Below, in pieces: positions 1 through 7,404 of a stretch of DNA of 64,000 nucleotides. The stretch's first letter is position 1, and every line of letters begins with the position of its first letter. Source of the stretch: Glaesserella australis (lineage in GTDB: Bacteria; Pseudomonadota; Gammaproteobacteria; Enterobacterales; Pasteurellaceae); the NCBI RefSeq assembly GCF_003260095.1, contig NZ_PTPX01000013.1, positions 1-64,000 of the forward strand, in the 5' to 3' direction. Position numbers and translations under genes: made by a program. A model generated the notes under the pieces. It made no database searches. It was not told the DNA's origin and was given only the letters and a program-made list of their open reading frames with translations.

Positions 1-13
1 AAAAATAAACATT

Positions 14-77
14 AGCAACAATTTTGTCCACATGGCATAGTTTTTGACGGTTCAGCAACAATTTTGTCTACTATGCC
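14..77 (-). repeat. Two IS-terminal-repeat-like sequences in tandem
   Basis: AGCAACAATTTTGTC occurs at 14-28 and again at 54-68, each followed by a short ATGGC or TATGCC end (36 and 77). The same sequence marks both ends of the IS remnant at 2998-3887, so these are terminal repeats of the same IS type. Both copies point the same way. An IS copy or remnant therefore probably lies just left of the window. What I see is only the ends; the element itself is outside. Confidence 0.6.
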
Positions 78-88
78 AATTAAAAGAT

Positions 89-117
89 AAAGGCATAAAT
101 ATTACATTTATGCCTTT
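89..117. terminator. Bidirectional hairpin terminator after potD
   Basis: A perfect 12-bp stem (89-100 pairs with 106-117) with a 5-base loop sits just past the potD stop codon. The arms begin and end with AAA/TTT, so it can act in both directions. Confidence 0.65.
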
Positions 118-127
118 TAACAAACCC

Positions 128-1171
128 TTACTTCGCAGTTTTTAGCTCTTGATAATATTTCTCGTAAAGCTCAATCGCATCACCTACATCTACTTGCCAC
201 GGACTTTTCTCAATCACTTCAGGACGAATAAATACCGCAGGATCATCCACAAGATCTTTTGGCAGCTGTGCTAATGCCACTTTATTTGCCGTTGGATAAC
301 CAATCGCTTCAGTAAGTTTCGCTGCAACTGGCGCAGACAGCATATAGTTAATCAGCTTATATGCGCCTTCCGGATTTTGAGATGTAGCAGGAATTGCAAG
401 GTTGTCTATCCAAAGTGGCGTTCCCTCTTTTGGATAAACCATATTAATTTTAGCTCCCTCTTTTTTCGCAATACGCACCGATCCGTTCCAAAGTGTACCC
501 ACTTCAACTTCACCTGAAATAAACGAACTTGACGGATTATCAGAGTTAAATGCCAACACATTTGGACGTAACTTCAACAGTTCCTCATACGCCACTTTTA
601 AAATCGCAGGATCTTGCGTATTCGGATCTTGTCCCATTTTGAGCAATGCTATGTTAAAGGCCTCACGTGGATCGTCTAACAGCTGTAATTTGTCTTTAAA
701 CTCGGGCTTCCACAAATCCGCCCAAGATTGAAAATTGGCAGGATCTTGTGTTTCCGTATTGTATGCAATCCCCGTTGCACCAAAGAGTTGTGGTACAGAG
801 TATTTATTGCCTTTATCAAAAGGACGATCAAGCATTTGCGGATCTAGCTCGCTTAACACAGGCAATTTACTGTGATCCAACTCTTTCAACATGCCTTCCC
901 TTGCCATTTTTGAGACAAAATAGCTTGTTGGAGCAATCACATCATAACTTTGGTTGTTACCCATTGTTTTCAGCTTCGCATACATTGTCTCATTCGACTC
1001 AAGGCTAGAAACGATCACCTTAATCCCTGTTTGCTTAGTAAAATCATCAAGCAAGCCTTCTGGCACATACTCAGACCAAGTATAGAGATAAACTGTATCG
1101 TCTTTTGCCACTGCTTGATGGCTCGCCACCGCACACGCTACCGCAGATAAAACCGCAGCCCATTTTTTCAT
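128..1171 (-). CDS. potD: Spermidine/putrescine ABC transporter substrate-binding protein PotD
   Basis: Periplasmic binding protein that delivers polyamines to a PotABC-type importer. The chosen start is the ATG at 1171, with GGAGAG about 6 bases upstream. It gives a clean signal peptide (MKKWAAVLSAVACAVA, cleavage near residue 22), whereas the longer open frame to 1282 adds 37 residues that do not look like a leader. The mature part begins with VYLYTWSEYVP, typical of PotD/PotF, and its 347-residue length is normal for the family. No potABC genes are next to it, so it is a stand-alone potD copy, as is common in Pasteurellaceae. The exact polyamine preference cannot be read from the sequence. 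Confidence 0.9.
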   Translation of the reverse strand: MKKWAAVLSAVACAVASHQAVAKDDTVYLYTWSEYVPEGLLDDFTKQTGIKVIVSSLESNETMYAKLKTMGNNQSYDVIAPTSYFVSKMAREGMLKELDHSKLPVLSELDPQMLDRPFDKGNKYSVPQLFGATGIAYNTETQDPANFQSWADLWKPEFKDKLQLLDDPREAFNIALLKMGQDPNTQDPAILKVAYEELLKLRPNVLAFNSDNPSSSFISGEVEVGTLWNGSVRIAKKEGAKINMVYPKEGTPLWIDNLAIPATSQNPEGAYKLINYMLSAPVAAKLTEAIGYPTANKVALAQLPKDLVDDPAVFIRPEVIEKSPWQVDVGDAIELYEKYYQELKTAK

Positions 1172-1350
1172 ATTGTGCTCTCCAAATGTAAAGAGAAATC
1201 GTCCTTTTATATCGGCGAATACCGCATAAAAACTTACCCTTTCAGGCGATGCGGATTGTAGGCTAATTAGGGGCGATTGCAAGAAAATTTAATGAAAAAT
1301 GAGCAAATAACAAGCGGTGAGATTTGGGGAAAATTTGCAAAAAGGCATAA

Positions 1351-1380
1351 GGTGATGCGAGAATAAATTCTTGCATCACC
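1351..1380 (-). terminator. Probable ansB terminator hairpin
   Basis: GGTGATGC (1351-1358) pairs with GCATCACC (1373-1380), and AGAA/TTCT extends the stem after one wobble pair. It lies 35 bases beyond the ansB stop. The T-run after it on the minus strand is weak, so termination efficiency is uncertain. Confidence 0.5.
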
Positions 1381-1414
1381 GAAATAATTAGGGAACTATA
1401 ACCATATACAATTA

Positions 1415-2464
1415 TTAAAAATCTTCAAAATATTGCTGAATATGTGTTGGATTCGTCGTTTGCGTCAATGCTAATTGTAGCAATACACGAGCCTTTTGCG
1501 GATTCAATGTTCCTGAAGCAATAAAGCCATATTTACTATCATCAATTTCTGCATCACGTGTTGTATAACCTGTTGGTACACGAGATGAACGTACAATAGC
1601 AACACCTTGTTTTGCTGCTTGTTCTAATAAAGCAAGGTTAGCTGCATTCATATTACCATTACCAACTCCCGCTACAACAATACCTTGATAGCCTGCATCA
1701 AGTAAGGCTTGAAGTGGCTCAACAGGCATATTTGAATAAGCATATATAATCCCTACTTTTGGTAGTTCACTTAAACTATCAACTTTAAATGGTGTATTTA
1801 GTGTGTGTTTACTTTCTGGAGAACGCTCATAATCAACCTTACTATTATGAATGTAGCCTAATGCCCCAAAATTAGGTGAAGTAAATGTTTGAACCGCCGT
1901 TGTACTTGTTTTTGTTACATCTCTTGCCCCTAGAACACTGCCATTCATTGCAACAAGTACACCTCTTCCAGCAGATGCTTTACTTGTAGCAACAACTACT
2001 GCATTGTATAGATTAAGTGGACCATCTGCACTTTTCTCTGTTGCTGGACGCATTGCGCCTACCAAAACTACAGGTTTCTCACATTTTACAGTCATATCTA
2101 AGAAGTAAGCAGTTTCTTCCATCGTATCAGTTCCATGAGTAATCACAAAACCATCAGTTTCTTTACATTGGGCATTAATCGCTTTAGCTAATTTTAACCA
2201 AACTTCATCGCTCATATCTTGTGAACCAATCTTGACAACTTGATCACCTTTAATTTTTGCCAAGTTATTCATCTCCGGCACAGCTTCAATTAAAGTTTGA
2301 ATCGTTAATTGCCCAGCTTGATAAGCTGAATTTACCGCACTTTTACCACTGCCAGCAATTGTGCCACCAGTTGCTAAAATAGTAATATTAGGTAAATCAG
2401 TAGCATAACTTGTTGAAATACCTAGACTTAATAACGATAGTACTGCTAAATTTTTCAATTTCAT
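1415..2464 (-). CDS. ansB: Type II L-asparaginase, periplasmic
   Basis: Hydrolyses L-asparagine to aspartate and ammonia in the periplasm. An N-terminal signal peptide (about residues 1-21, ending TSYA) marks the secreted type II enzyme. The nucleophile motif TILATGGTIAG lies near residues 28-38, and the second catalytic motif VITHGTDTMEET (Thr-Asp pair) near residue 107. The length of 349 aa is normal. The ATG at 2464 has AAGGAG upstream at good spacing. It is a single-gene unit. In this group aspartate can feed the fumarate respiratory branch under anaerobiosis; that role here is inferred. Confidence 0.93.
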   Translation of the reverse strand: MKLKNLAVLSLLSLGISTSYATDLPNITILATGGTIAGSGKSAVNSAYQAGQLTIQTLIEAVPEMNNLAKIKGDQVVKIGSQDMSDEVWLKLAKAINAQCKETDGFVITHGTDTMEETAYFLDMTVKCEKPVVLVGAMRPATEKSADGPLNLYNAVVVATSKASAGRGVLVAMNGSVLGARDVTKTSTTAVQTFTSPNFGALGYIHNSKVDYERSPESKHTLNTPFKVDSLSELPKVGIIYAYSNMPVEPLQALLDAGYQGIVVAGVGNGNMNAANLALLEQAAKQGVAIVRSSRVPTGYTTRDAEIDDSKYGFIASGTLNPQKARVLLQLALTQTTNPTHIQQYFEDF

Positions 2465-2610
2465 AGAATCTCCTTAGGAAAGTTAATAAAGCATAGCTTT
2501 ATTATCTCTTATAACAAAATAAGAAGATAAGAGACTAAAATGAAATCTTTTGATCTAACTCAGAGAAATAAAAAATTGATCAGCATTATGTATCGGTTAC
2601 ATAAAACAGT

Positions 2611-2631
2611 GTAGGGGCAAAATACCCCTAC
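2611..2631. repeat. Short GTAGGGG palindrome
   Basis: GTAGGGG (2611-2617) faces CCCCTAC (2625-2631) across a 7-base loop in the ansB upstream gap. It shares the GTAGGG...CCCTAC outer ends with larger palindromes at 20600, 22364, 23194 and 27536. The remaining gap from 2465 to 2709 shows no gene. Confidence 0.55.
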
Positions 2632-2709
2632 AAACTCTTTCGAACTCTAGCAAAAGCACATAATACTGCCATTTTTAATAGTTATTCATATCCAAAAGAT
2701 ATACAAACC

Positions 2710-2997
2710 TTAATTTAACTCAATGACCTGTACACCACATTCTTGAGTAGATAGTGATGGAATAACTTCATAATCTTTTCCTGCTACAGCTTTAAAGATA
2801 ATTACATCTTTGAGATTATTCGTTCCACATTTTCCATAGCTGATAGTTGTTTTTCCAGAATAAGCATCTTTAAAGATATGTGGTGGTGTATTTATATTAT
2901 TCTTAACAGCAATTTCTACATTTGTTGGGATAATAAACTCTTTATAAAATGAGCCTGAACCAATATTATTAAAAATTTCAGGATTGCTACTAATATT
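2710..2997 (-). pseudogene. C-terminal fragment of an unknown gene cut by the IS remnant
   Basis: An open frame reads leftward from the IS edge at 2998 to a TAA at 2710-2712, giving about 95 residues with no start codon of its own. The product is rich in Asn, Ile and Lys, contains two cysteines (in YGKCGTNN and STQECGVQV), and ends CGVQVIELN. I do not recognise the family. It stops exactly where the IS end begins, so the 5' part was removed or displaced by the insertion. AT-richness matches the accessory region rather than ansB. Confidence 0.6.
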
Positions 2998-3073
2998 GGC
3001 ATATAGGACAAAATAGTTGCTGAAAAGTTGGTTAAAGCCTTATAGTACAAGAATTTAACCCGATTTTTGAAAT

Positions 3074-3410
3074 ATGAATAAAAAACTGTCCTTTTTGCCA
3101 TAAATTCACGATTAAGAAAAATGCTCATCAAAATAACGTTCAGCGTTACAAATGTCTTCAATGTAATAAAACATTTACCCTTAAATCTAAATTAAATCCT
3201 ATTCAAATTTGATTATCCTGAAGGAAAACGAACACACTAACAGCCTGCAGATAAATATCTAAACCTTATTATAGATACCACTTTTTTCACCGCGATTTTG
3301 GTGTAATGGTATTTATTGATAGCACTTCAACAAAAGTGGTCTATCACCAAATCGTGAAAACAGAAAAAGATATTTACTACAAGAAAGCACTTAATCGCCT
3401 AAGAGAAAAA
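3074..3410 (+). pseudogene. Degenerate IS transposase, N-terminal half (plus-strand copy)
   Basis: Read in the Cys frame, the DNA encodes a zinc ribbon (CPFC near 3090, then KCLQCNKTFTLK) and meets a TGA soon after. Further on it encodes LNLIIDTTFF, then after a frame change RDFGVMVFIDS and EKDIYYKKALNRLREK. These match the transposase core seen in the opposite copy (NIIMDTSFLGRYFGILVMMDS). Stops and frame changes are visible, and the 3' half is missing. The Cys frame is out of phase with the ATG at 3074 (A6 tract). Confidence 0.75.
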
Positions 3411-3810
3411 GCGAGCTTGTAATAAACATCTTTTTCAGAACTAACAAAGTAATAACAAATGACATTATCTGTTTTTGAGTCCATCATCACTAAAATACCA
3501 AAATAACGCCCCAAAAAGCTCGTATCCATAATGATATTCAGGTATCGATTTTCAGGCAGTTTTAAAAGCGTTTTAGGAGCTTTATCAATATAACGTTGAA
3601 TTGTTCTCACCGAACACTGATATTTTATTGAAAGTTGTTGATAGGTTTGTTTTCCAGAAGTGTAATCAGTCCAAATTTTTATTGGATCTAATTTATTTTT
3701 GAAGGTAAATGTTTTATTGCATTGATGGCAAAAATAACGCTGGAGATTATTTACTTTACCATGTTTCTTTATTCTTGCACTTTGGCAAAATGGGCAGTTT
3801 TTTTATTCAT
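3411..3810 (-). pseudogene. Truncated IS transposase, N-terminal half (minus-strand copy)
   Basis: Read leftward from 3810, the DNA encodes an intact zinc ribbon (CPFCQSARIKKHGK, then YFCHQCNKTFTFK), a helix-turn-helix-like part (TYQQLSIKYQCSVRTIQRYI) and the first DDE aspartate segment (NIIMDTSFLGRYFG). It stops at the junction with the other copy near 3411, so the rest of the catalytic domain is absent. The ATG at 3810 is out of frame with the Cys frame (A7 tract). The architecture resembles a DDE transposase with an N-terminal zinc ribbon, possibly the IS256-like variant; the family name is tentative. Confidence 0.75.
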
Positions 3811-3890
3811 ATTTCAAAAAGTAGGCTTAAAGCCTTGTACTATAAGGCTTTAAGCTACTTTTTAGCAACAATTTTGTCTATTATGCTAAT

Positions 3891-3924
3891 AAAAAAGGCA
3901 CATAGATATATGTCTATGTGCCTT
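3891..3924 (-). terminator. Strong intrinsic terminator of the DRT3 ncRNA
   Basis: A perfect 12-bp stem (3895-3906 with 3913-3924) has a 6-base loop and is followed on the minus strand by six T residues (3896-3891). It sits directly downstream of the predicted ncRNA and just before the IS edge, so it ends the whole drt3 locus transcript. Confidence 0.85.
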
Positions 3925-4079
3925 CAGTGTATTTTACACTAAGTGTGTGATAGCTATATAGTATAACTATCTCAATAACATCATACAGTAGAACAGCTAT
4001 AGCAAATTATTCTATAGTATGAATATATGAACTATAAATAGAAAACTTGTTACCAAGTTTAAGTAGTGTAAAATACCTC
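3891..4079 (-). ncRNA. Predicted DRT3-associated non-coding RNA with ACACAC template-like stretch
   Basis: No family match was computed; this is read from structure. A promoter at 4083-4111 would start RNA near 4079-4076, and a terminator ends it near 3891, giving about 185-190 nt. The RNA is closed by a perfect 13-bp long-range helix (4064-4076 with 3929-3941). Inside are a 7-bp hairpin (4043-4060) and a hairpin with GATAG/CTATC arms (3949-3971). Between that hairpin and the closing helix lies CACACAC (3949-3943), which should be single-stranded. DRT3 systems are known to carry an ncRNA, and, from memory, an ACACAC template in it is copied by Drt3a into GT-repeat DNA. The position just after drt3b and the repeat both fit. 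Confidence 0.75.
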
Positions 4080-4082
4080 GTA

Positions 4083-4111
4083 AGTATATCATGTTAGTAT
4101 ACTTTTCTCAA
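4083..4111 (-). promoter_or_regulatory. Sigma-70 promoter for the ncRNA
   Basis: The minus strand shows TTGAGA at 4111-4106, a 17-base spacer, and TATACT at 4088-4083. It is among the best promoter matches in the accessory region. The -35 lies inside the 3' end of the drt3b reading frame (stop at 4094-4096), so the ncRNA can be made independently of the RT genes and in excess of them. Confidence 0.75.
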
Positions 4112-4978
4112 CTCTCTTTTTAACAAAAGGTTGTGTAAATTTATCTCTCTCCAATTAGTAAAAAAGAAATTTTTATCAATAAAATCAAAAAATTCATTTA
4201 GACTGTTATTATCGGATTGACTTAATTGTAACATAGTATCATTACCCGCAATAATTCTATTATAAATTCTTCTCCTATCATCTCTATTTACATAAGGGCA
4301 AAAAATAAAGTCTAGAAATAAATGTGTTTTTTCTGAATCCTTTAATATAGACTCTTTATCCTTAAAGCTTTCTATTATTCTCTCAATAACTGATGATTTC
4401 AATTCTGTATAAGATTCTTTATTTTCACAATATCTTAATAAAGATATATAGCCAAAGTAATTAATTTCTTTTTTATCTACAAAGTTTTTTTTAATAAATT
4501 CTGAAGAGTATTGTAACTCATTAGAAATAACTTTTGTTGACAGTAATAGATTTAACACTTCAACGCTACACTCTTTGTTTTTACTCATATCTTCTATACA
4601 TAATGTAACAAGATCTATATAATGTAATTCTAATTCATAGCTAAACTCACATAAGTTTTTCTTAAAAAAATAAACTAACATTATAATATTTGAAGATATA
4701 GAATATGAATTATTTGCGCTAGGTTGAATTGAATAATAATAAAATATTATCTCCAACAACAACATTAATATATCTTTGATACTACCTTTATTTTCTGGTA
4801 GGATTCTATTGTCGTAAACATCTATAATCTTTCTAATTCTTTTAGATAACACTGCTACTATAAAAGCATTCATTTCATCAAAAGACACCTTATTTGTGTC
4901 CATTGATACTTTTATTTTATTTATAAAATTTCTAAAAACCGCATGATAATCAAATATTTTTTTAAGACCGCTATTTTT
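4094..4978 (-). pseudogene. drt3b: C-terminal part of Drt3b, in the -1 frame after a poly-A tract
   Basis: This frame is open from 4978 to the TAA at 4094-4096 (294 residues) and overlaps the end of the upstream RT frame. Its only ATG near the start (4903) has no ribosome site. The residues before that ATG (NSGLKKIFDYHAVFRNFINK) look like ordinary protein, so it is best read as a continuation of the RT gene rather than a third gene. Joined at Lys354 of the upstream part, the product would be about 647 aa, the size I remember for Drt3b. It is a helical, Lys/Ile/Asn-rich domain with FGYISLLRYCENK and LFLDFIFCPYVNRDDRRR. Either a one-base loss broke the gene, or slippage joins the frames. Confidence 0.65.
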
Positions 4979-6036
4979 TTATAATCATCAAAAAACATAG
5001 ACATTAGGTCATTAATTATATTTTTTATTTCAATAATTGATTTTGTTTTGTTTGTAATAAATGGCCTAACATAATCATTTACTTTTGATTTATTTACATG
5101 AAGATTATAATCTGATAATTTATTTACAATTGTAAGATAAATTTTATCTTCATTAATACCGTTGTGAAAAATATAATAATCATCAACATATCTCTTAAAT
5201 ACATAATCTTTTCCATAAATTATGTTTTCAGTAGATAGATCATTTATAATATTATTGTCAATCTTTTGCAGGATTATTTCTGCAAATATTCTACTTATTT
5301 CTTGTCCTATAGGTATTCCATGCGTTTCATTATGGTTTCCATCTCGAATAAGACTATCAAATTCATCTCCAAATGAAGAGTTTTTTCCCTTTAAATTAGC
5401 TTTTATTGTTTCTTTATTTTTTACTGCCCAAGAAATGCTATGTGTATATATATTTTCAAAGCATTTAGAAATATCAACTACTTTTAAGCACTTATATTTT
5501 TTCTCTAGATCAATAAATAATTTAGAATCAAAGAACTTGTATAATCGATCAAATCCCCCATAAGAAAAATAGGATGGGGCATGTATGGTATATAATTCAT
5601 TTAATGTAGTTGAAATTACGCCATCCTTATATTTATATAAATCCTTAAAATTTGGAAAATACTGGCAATAATATTTAGAAGCAATTTTCTTAGGGAAACG
5701 TATAGAAGCCTTACTTTTAGAACAATAATATAAAATAAGGTTATCGAAATTTTCATATATCATGGCTAATTTTAATTGAGATGCTGGATGAATTAAAGAC
5801 AGTGTTCTAAATTCATTATTCTTTTTATATATTTTATATTTGAACGGCTTAGATGGTTTGTTTAGTGAACAGAAAACATCGATCATTTTCTTATGTCTTT
5901 CTGGTAATCTGTCTTTATTCTTAAATAACCTATAAAATCCTTCATTAGAGAAAATAATAGGAGTTTCAAATGGAATAGTCTCAGTTAAAACTATTCTGTG
6001 ATAATCTAAGTGGTTTATTAGTATATATTTACTCAT
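4921..6036 (-). CDS. drt3b: Reverse transcriptase Drt3b (UG8-type), RT domain
   Basis: Second RT of a DRT3-type anti-phage system. RT motif A is VVDISKCFENIYTH (Asp188), motif B is GIPIGQEISR (residues 240-249) and motif C is YVDD (283-286), so the catalytic aspartates are present. The GIPIG form of motif B and the FENIYTHSISWA segment are typical of the AbiA/UG group rather than retron or group II intron RTs. The ATG at 6036 overlaps the drt3a stop by 8 bases, indicating translational coupling. The frame ends at 4921, soon after two A7 tracts (4974-4980 and 4957-4963), and the remaining domain continues in the -1 frame. In DRT3, Drt3b is reported to make the AC-repeat strand; that function is from the family, not shown here. 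Confidence 0.8.
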   Translation of the reverse strand: MSKYILINHLDYHRIVLTETIPFETPIIFSNEGFYRLFKNKDRLPERHKKMIDVFCSLNKPSKPFKYKIYKKNNEFRTLSLIHPASQLKLAMIYENFDNLILYYCSKSKASIRFPKKIASKYYCQYFPNFKDLYKYKDGVISTTLNELYTIHAPSYFSYGGFDRLYKFFDSKLFIDLEKKYKCLKVVDISKCFENIYTHSISWAVKNKETIKANLKGKNSSFGDEFDSLIRDGNHNETHGIPIGQEISRIFAEIILQKIDNNIINDLSTENIIYGKDYVFKRYVDDYYIFHNGINEDKIYLTIVNKLSDYNLHVNKSKVNDYVRPFITNKTKSIIEIKNIINDLMSMFFDDYKKIAVLKKYLIIMRFLEIL

Positions 6037-7267
6037 ATTTCCAACATCTCTGTATCTTAATTATTTTTAATGGTGAGAATGAAAAAAATACATTGTTATT
6101 ATAAAATCTTTTGAATGATACATGTGTTATTTTTTTCTTTAGTTTTGCAGACAAATTATTTTTTATTAAAACACTTAACCTAGACTTACCTGAATATAAT
6201 AAAAATAACATAAACTTATCTAGCTCATCAAGAGCAGAATCATTTGTTAATAATGGATAGCTATACCTTATGCCATTTATTCTTCTTTTCAAAGTTTTTT
6301 TATCTCTTATATATTTATTTGATGCTAAAAACCTAAGTCTATCGATTAATAATTCTTCATTCCTATCTCTTAAATATTCTAATAAGCATCTAGATATTCT
6401 ACCTTTTATCTTATTTATCTTTTTAGATGACATTGTAACCTCTAACTTATAATACTCCTTTTTACTTTTAAATGTATTGCCAACATCTGTAAGATTAGTA
6501 GATTTATGAATGCTGTATCCTAGATAATCAAAAGTAAAATCACTAGTACTCTCACTTATAAATTTTTTCTTTTCATTGAATATTAACCCGTCATATAATT
6601 TTTCTTGAAGCTTATTTAGTAAATGATTATCATCCACTTCTTTGTTGGAAACAATAATAATATCATCAACGAATCTAGAATAATAAAAAATATTACTATT
6701 GTTTTTTACATAGTTATCAAAGTCACTCATAAAAATATTTGCTATAGTTCCACTAAAACTAACACCTCTAGGTAATGAAACAGATATCACTGGATAATCT
6801 TCTTGCACTTTTTTATTGCATGTATTTAATGTGAATAAAATAAAATTTTTACTAAATGTAGATAGTTCTTTTAAATTATGTATATCATACATTAATTTTT
6901 CTTTATCAAAACTTTCATAAAAACTAGCAATGTCTAGCTTAAATAACTTATATGGAAAACTTTCTCTAAGAACAGATAATAAACTTTTTATGATTTCATT
7001 TCTAGAAGGCGTTCTACTTTCATATAATTTCAATAAATCACCTGTTATTTTTCTGTACAAAATATTAAACGAAAGATCATGTGAATAAAAAACAACTTTT
7101 TTATTCATTAACGTTATATAGAAGTTATCCTCTACTTTTCCATAAAGATTCTTAATCGCAGTTTCTATGATAATTTTTTTCTTATCTGATTGGCCATTAA
7201 ATGAAGAAATTTCTATAGGATAAAAGAATCTACTTAATGTATGATGATTATAATCTTGATATCTCAT
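6029..7267 (-). CDS. drt3a: Reverse transcriptase Drt3a (UG3-type)
   Basis: First RT of the DRT3 pair, 412 aa. Visible RT motifs: YESRTPSRNEI in the fingers (residues 82-92), motif A FKLDIASFYESF (Asp112), motif B SLPRGVSFSG (164-173), motif C FVDD (199-202), and a downstream FDYLGYSIHKS typical of RT motif E. All catalytic aspartates are kept. The C-terminal 150 residues are basic and helical, suited to binding RNA. The gene is very AT-rich, unlike purL beside it, which suggests transfer. In DRT3, Drt3a is reported to copy the ncRNA ACACAC template. The start at 7267 has only a weak ribosome site. The 137-bp gap to purL shows a TATAAT-like -10 but no convincing -35. Confidence 0.85.
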   Translation of the reverse strand: MRYQDYNHHTLSRFFYPIEISSFNGQSDKKKIIIETAIKNLYGKVEDNFYITLMNKKVVFYSHDLSFNILYRKITGDLLKLYESRTPSRNEIIKSLLSVLRESFPYKLFKLDIASFYESFDKEKLMYDIHNLKELSTFSKNFILFTLNTCNKKVQEDYPVISVSLPRGVSFSGTIANIFMSDFDNYVKNNSNIFYYSRFVDDIIIVSNKEVDDNHLLNKLQEKLYDGLIFNEKKKFISESTSDFTFDYLGYSIHKSTNLTDVGNTFKSKKEYYKLEVTMSSKKINKIKGRISRCLLEYLRDRNEELLIDRLRFLASNKYIRDKKTLKRRINGIRYSYPLLTNDSALDELDKFMLFLLYSGKSRLSVLIKNNLSAKLKKKITHVSFKRFYNNNVFFSFSPLKIIKIQRCWKYE

Positions 7268-7404
7268 AATATAATTTTTACTATAGTCCGCTTATATTTC
7301 AGATCATATTCCATTTTGGAATCTTGTTCATTAGATTTTTAACATACAAGGTAATATTATAAAAGGCAAAATTTGATAATCTCCTTTTCTTTATCTACGT
7401 CTAA

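Larger units (their letters stand above)
2998..3887. mobile_element. IS remnant: two inverted left-end halves fused tail to tail
   Basis: The outer ends are matching terminal repeats: GGCATATAGGACAAAAT at 2998 on the plus strand and GCATAATAGACAAAAT reading from about 3886 on the minus strand. Each end is followed by the same layout: an imperfect subterminal hairpin containing AAAGCCTTATAGTACAAG, an ATG with an A-tract, a Cys-x2-Cys zinc ribbon and the start of a DDE transposase. The two halves run towards each other and meet near 3410. Both are therefore copies of the same IS end, and no right end is present. No functional transposase can be made. Confidence 0.75.

Noticed and set aside
2916-3161. 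Minus-strand 81-codon frame
   Set aside because: It crosses the IS terminal repeat and lies antisense to the plus-strand transposase remnant; no ribosome site.
3709-3942. Plus-strand 77-codon frame across the IS edge
   Set aside because: It runs antisense through the zinc-ribbon coding part of the IS and through the ncRNA terminator; it is a shadow frame.
4094-4903. A third, independent gene of the RT locus
   Set aside because: The ATG at 4903 has no ribosome site, and the same frame is open and protein-like for 25 codons upstream into the A7 tract, so it is treated as the C-terminal part of drt3b.
4921-7267. Retron or group II intron
   Set aside because: No msr/msd-like inverted repeats next to one RT, no maturase or endonuclease domain, and two RTs in tandem fit DRT3 better.
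7268-7404. DRT3 ncRNA upstream of drt3a
   Set aside because: No AC repeat and no strong closing helix there; the better candidate is downstream at 3891-4079.
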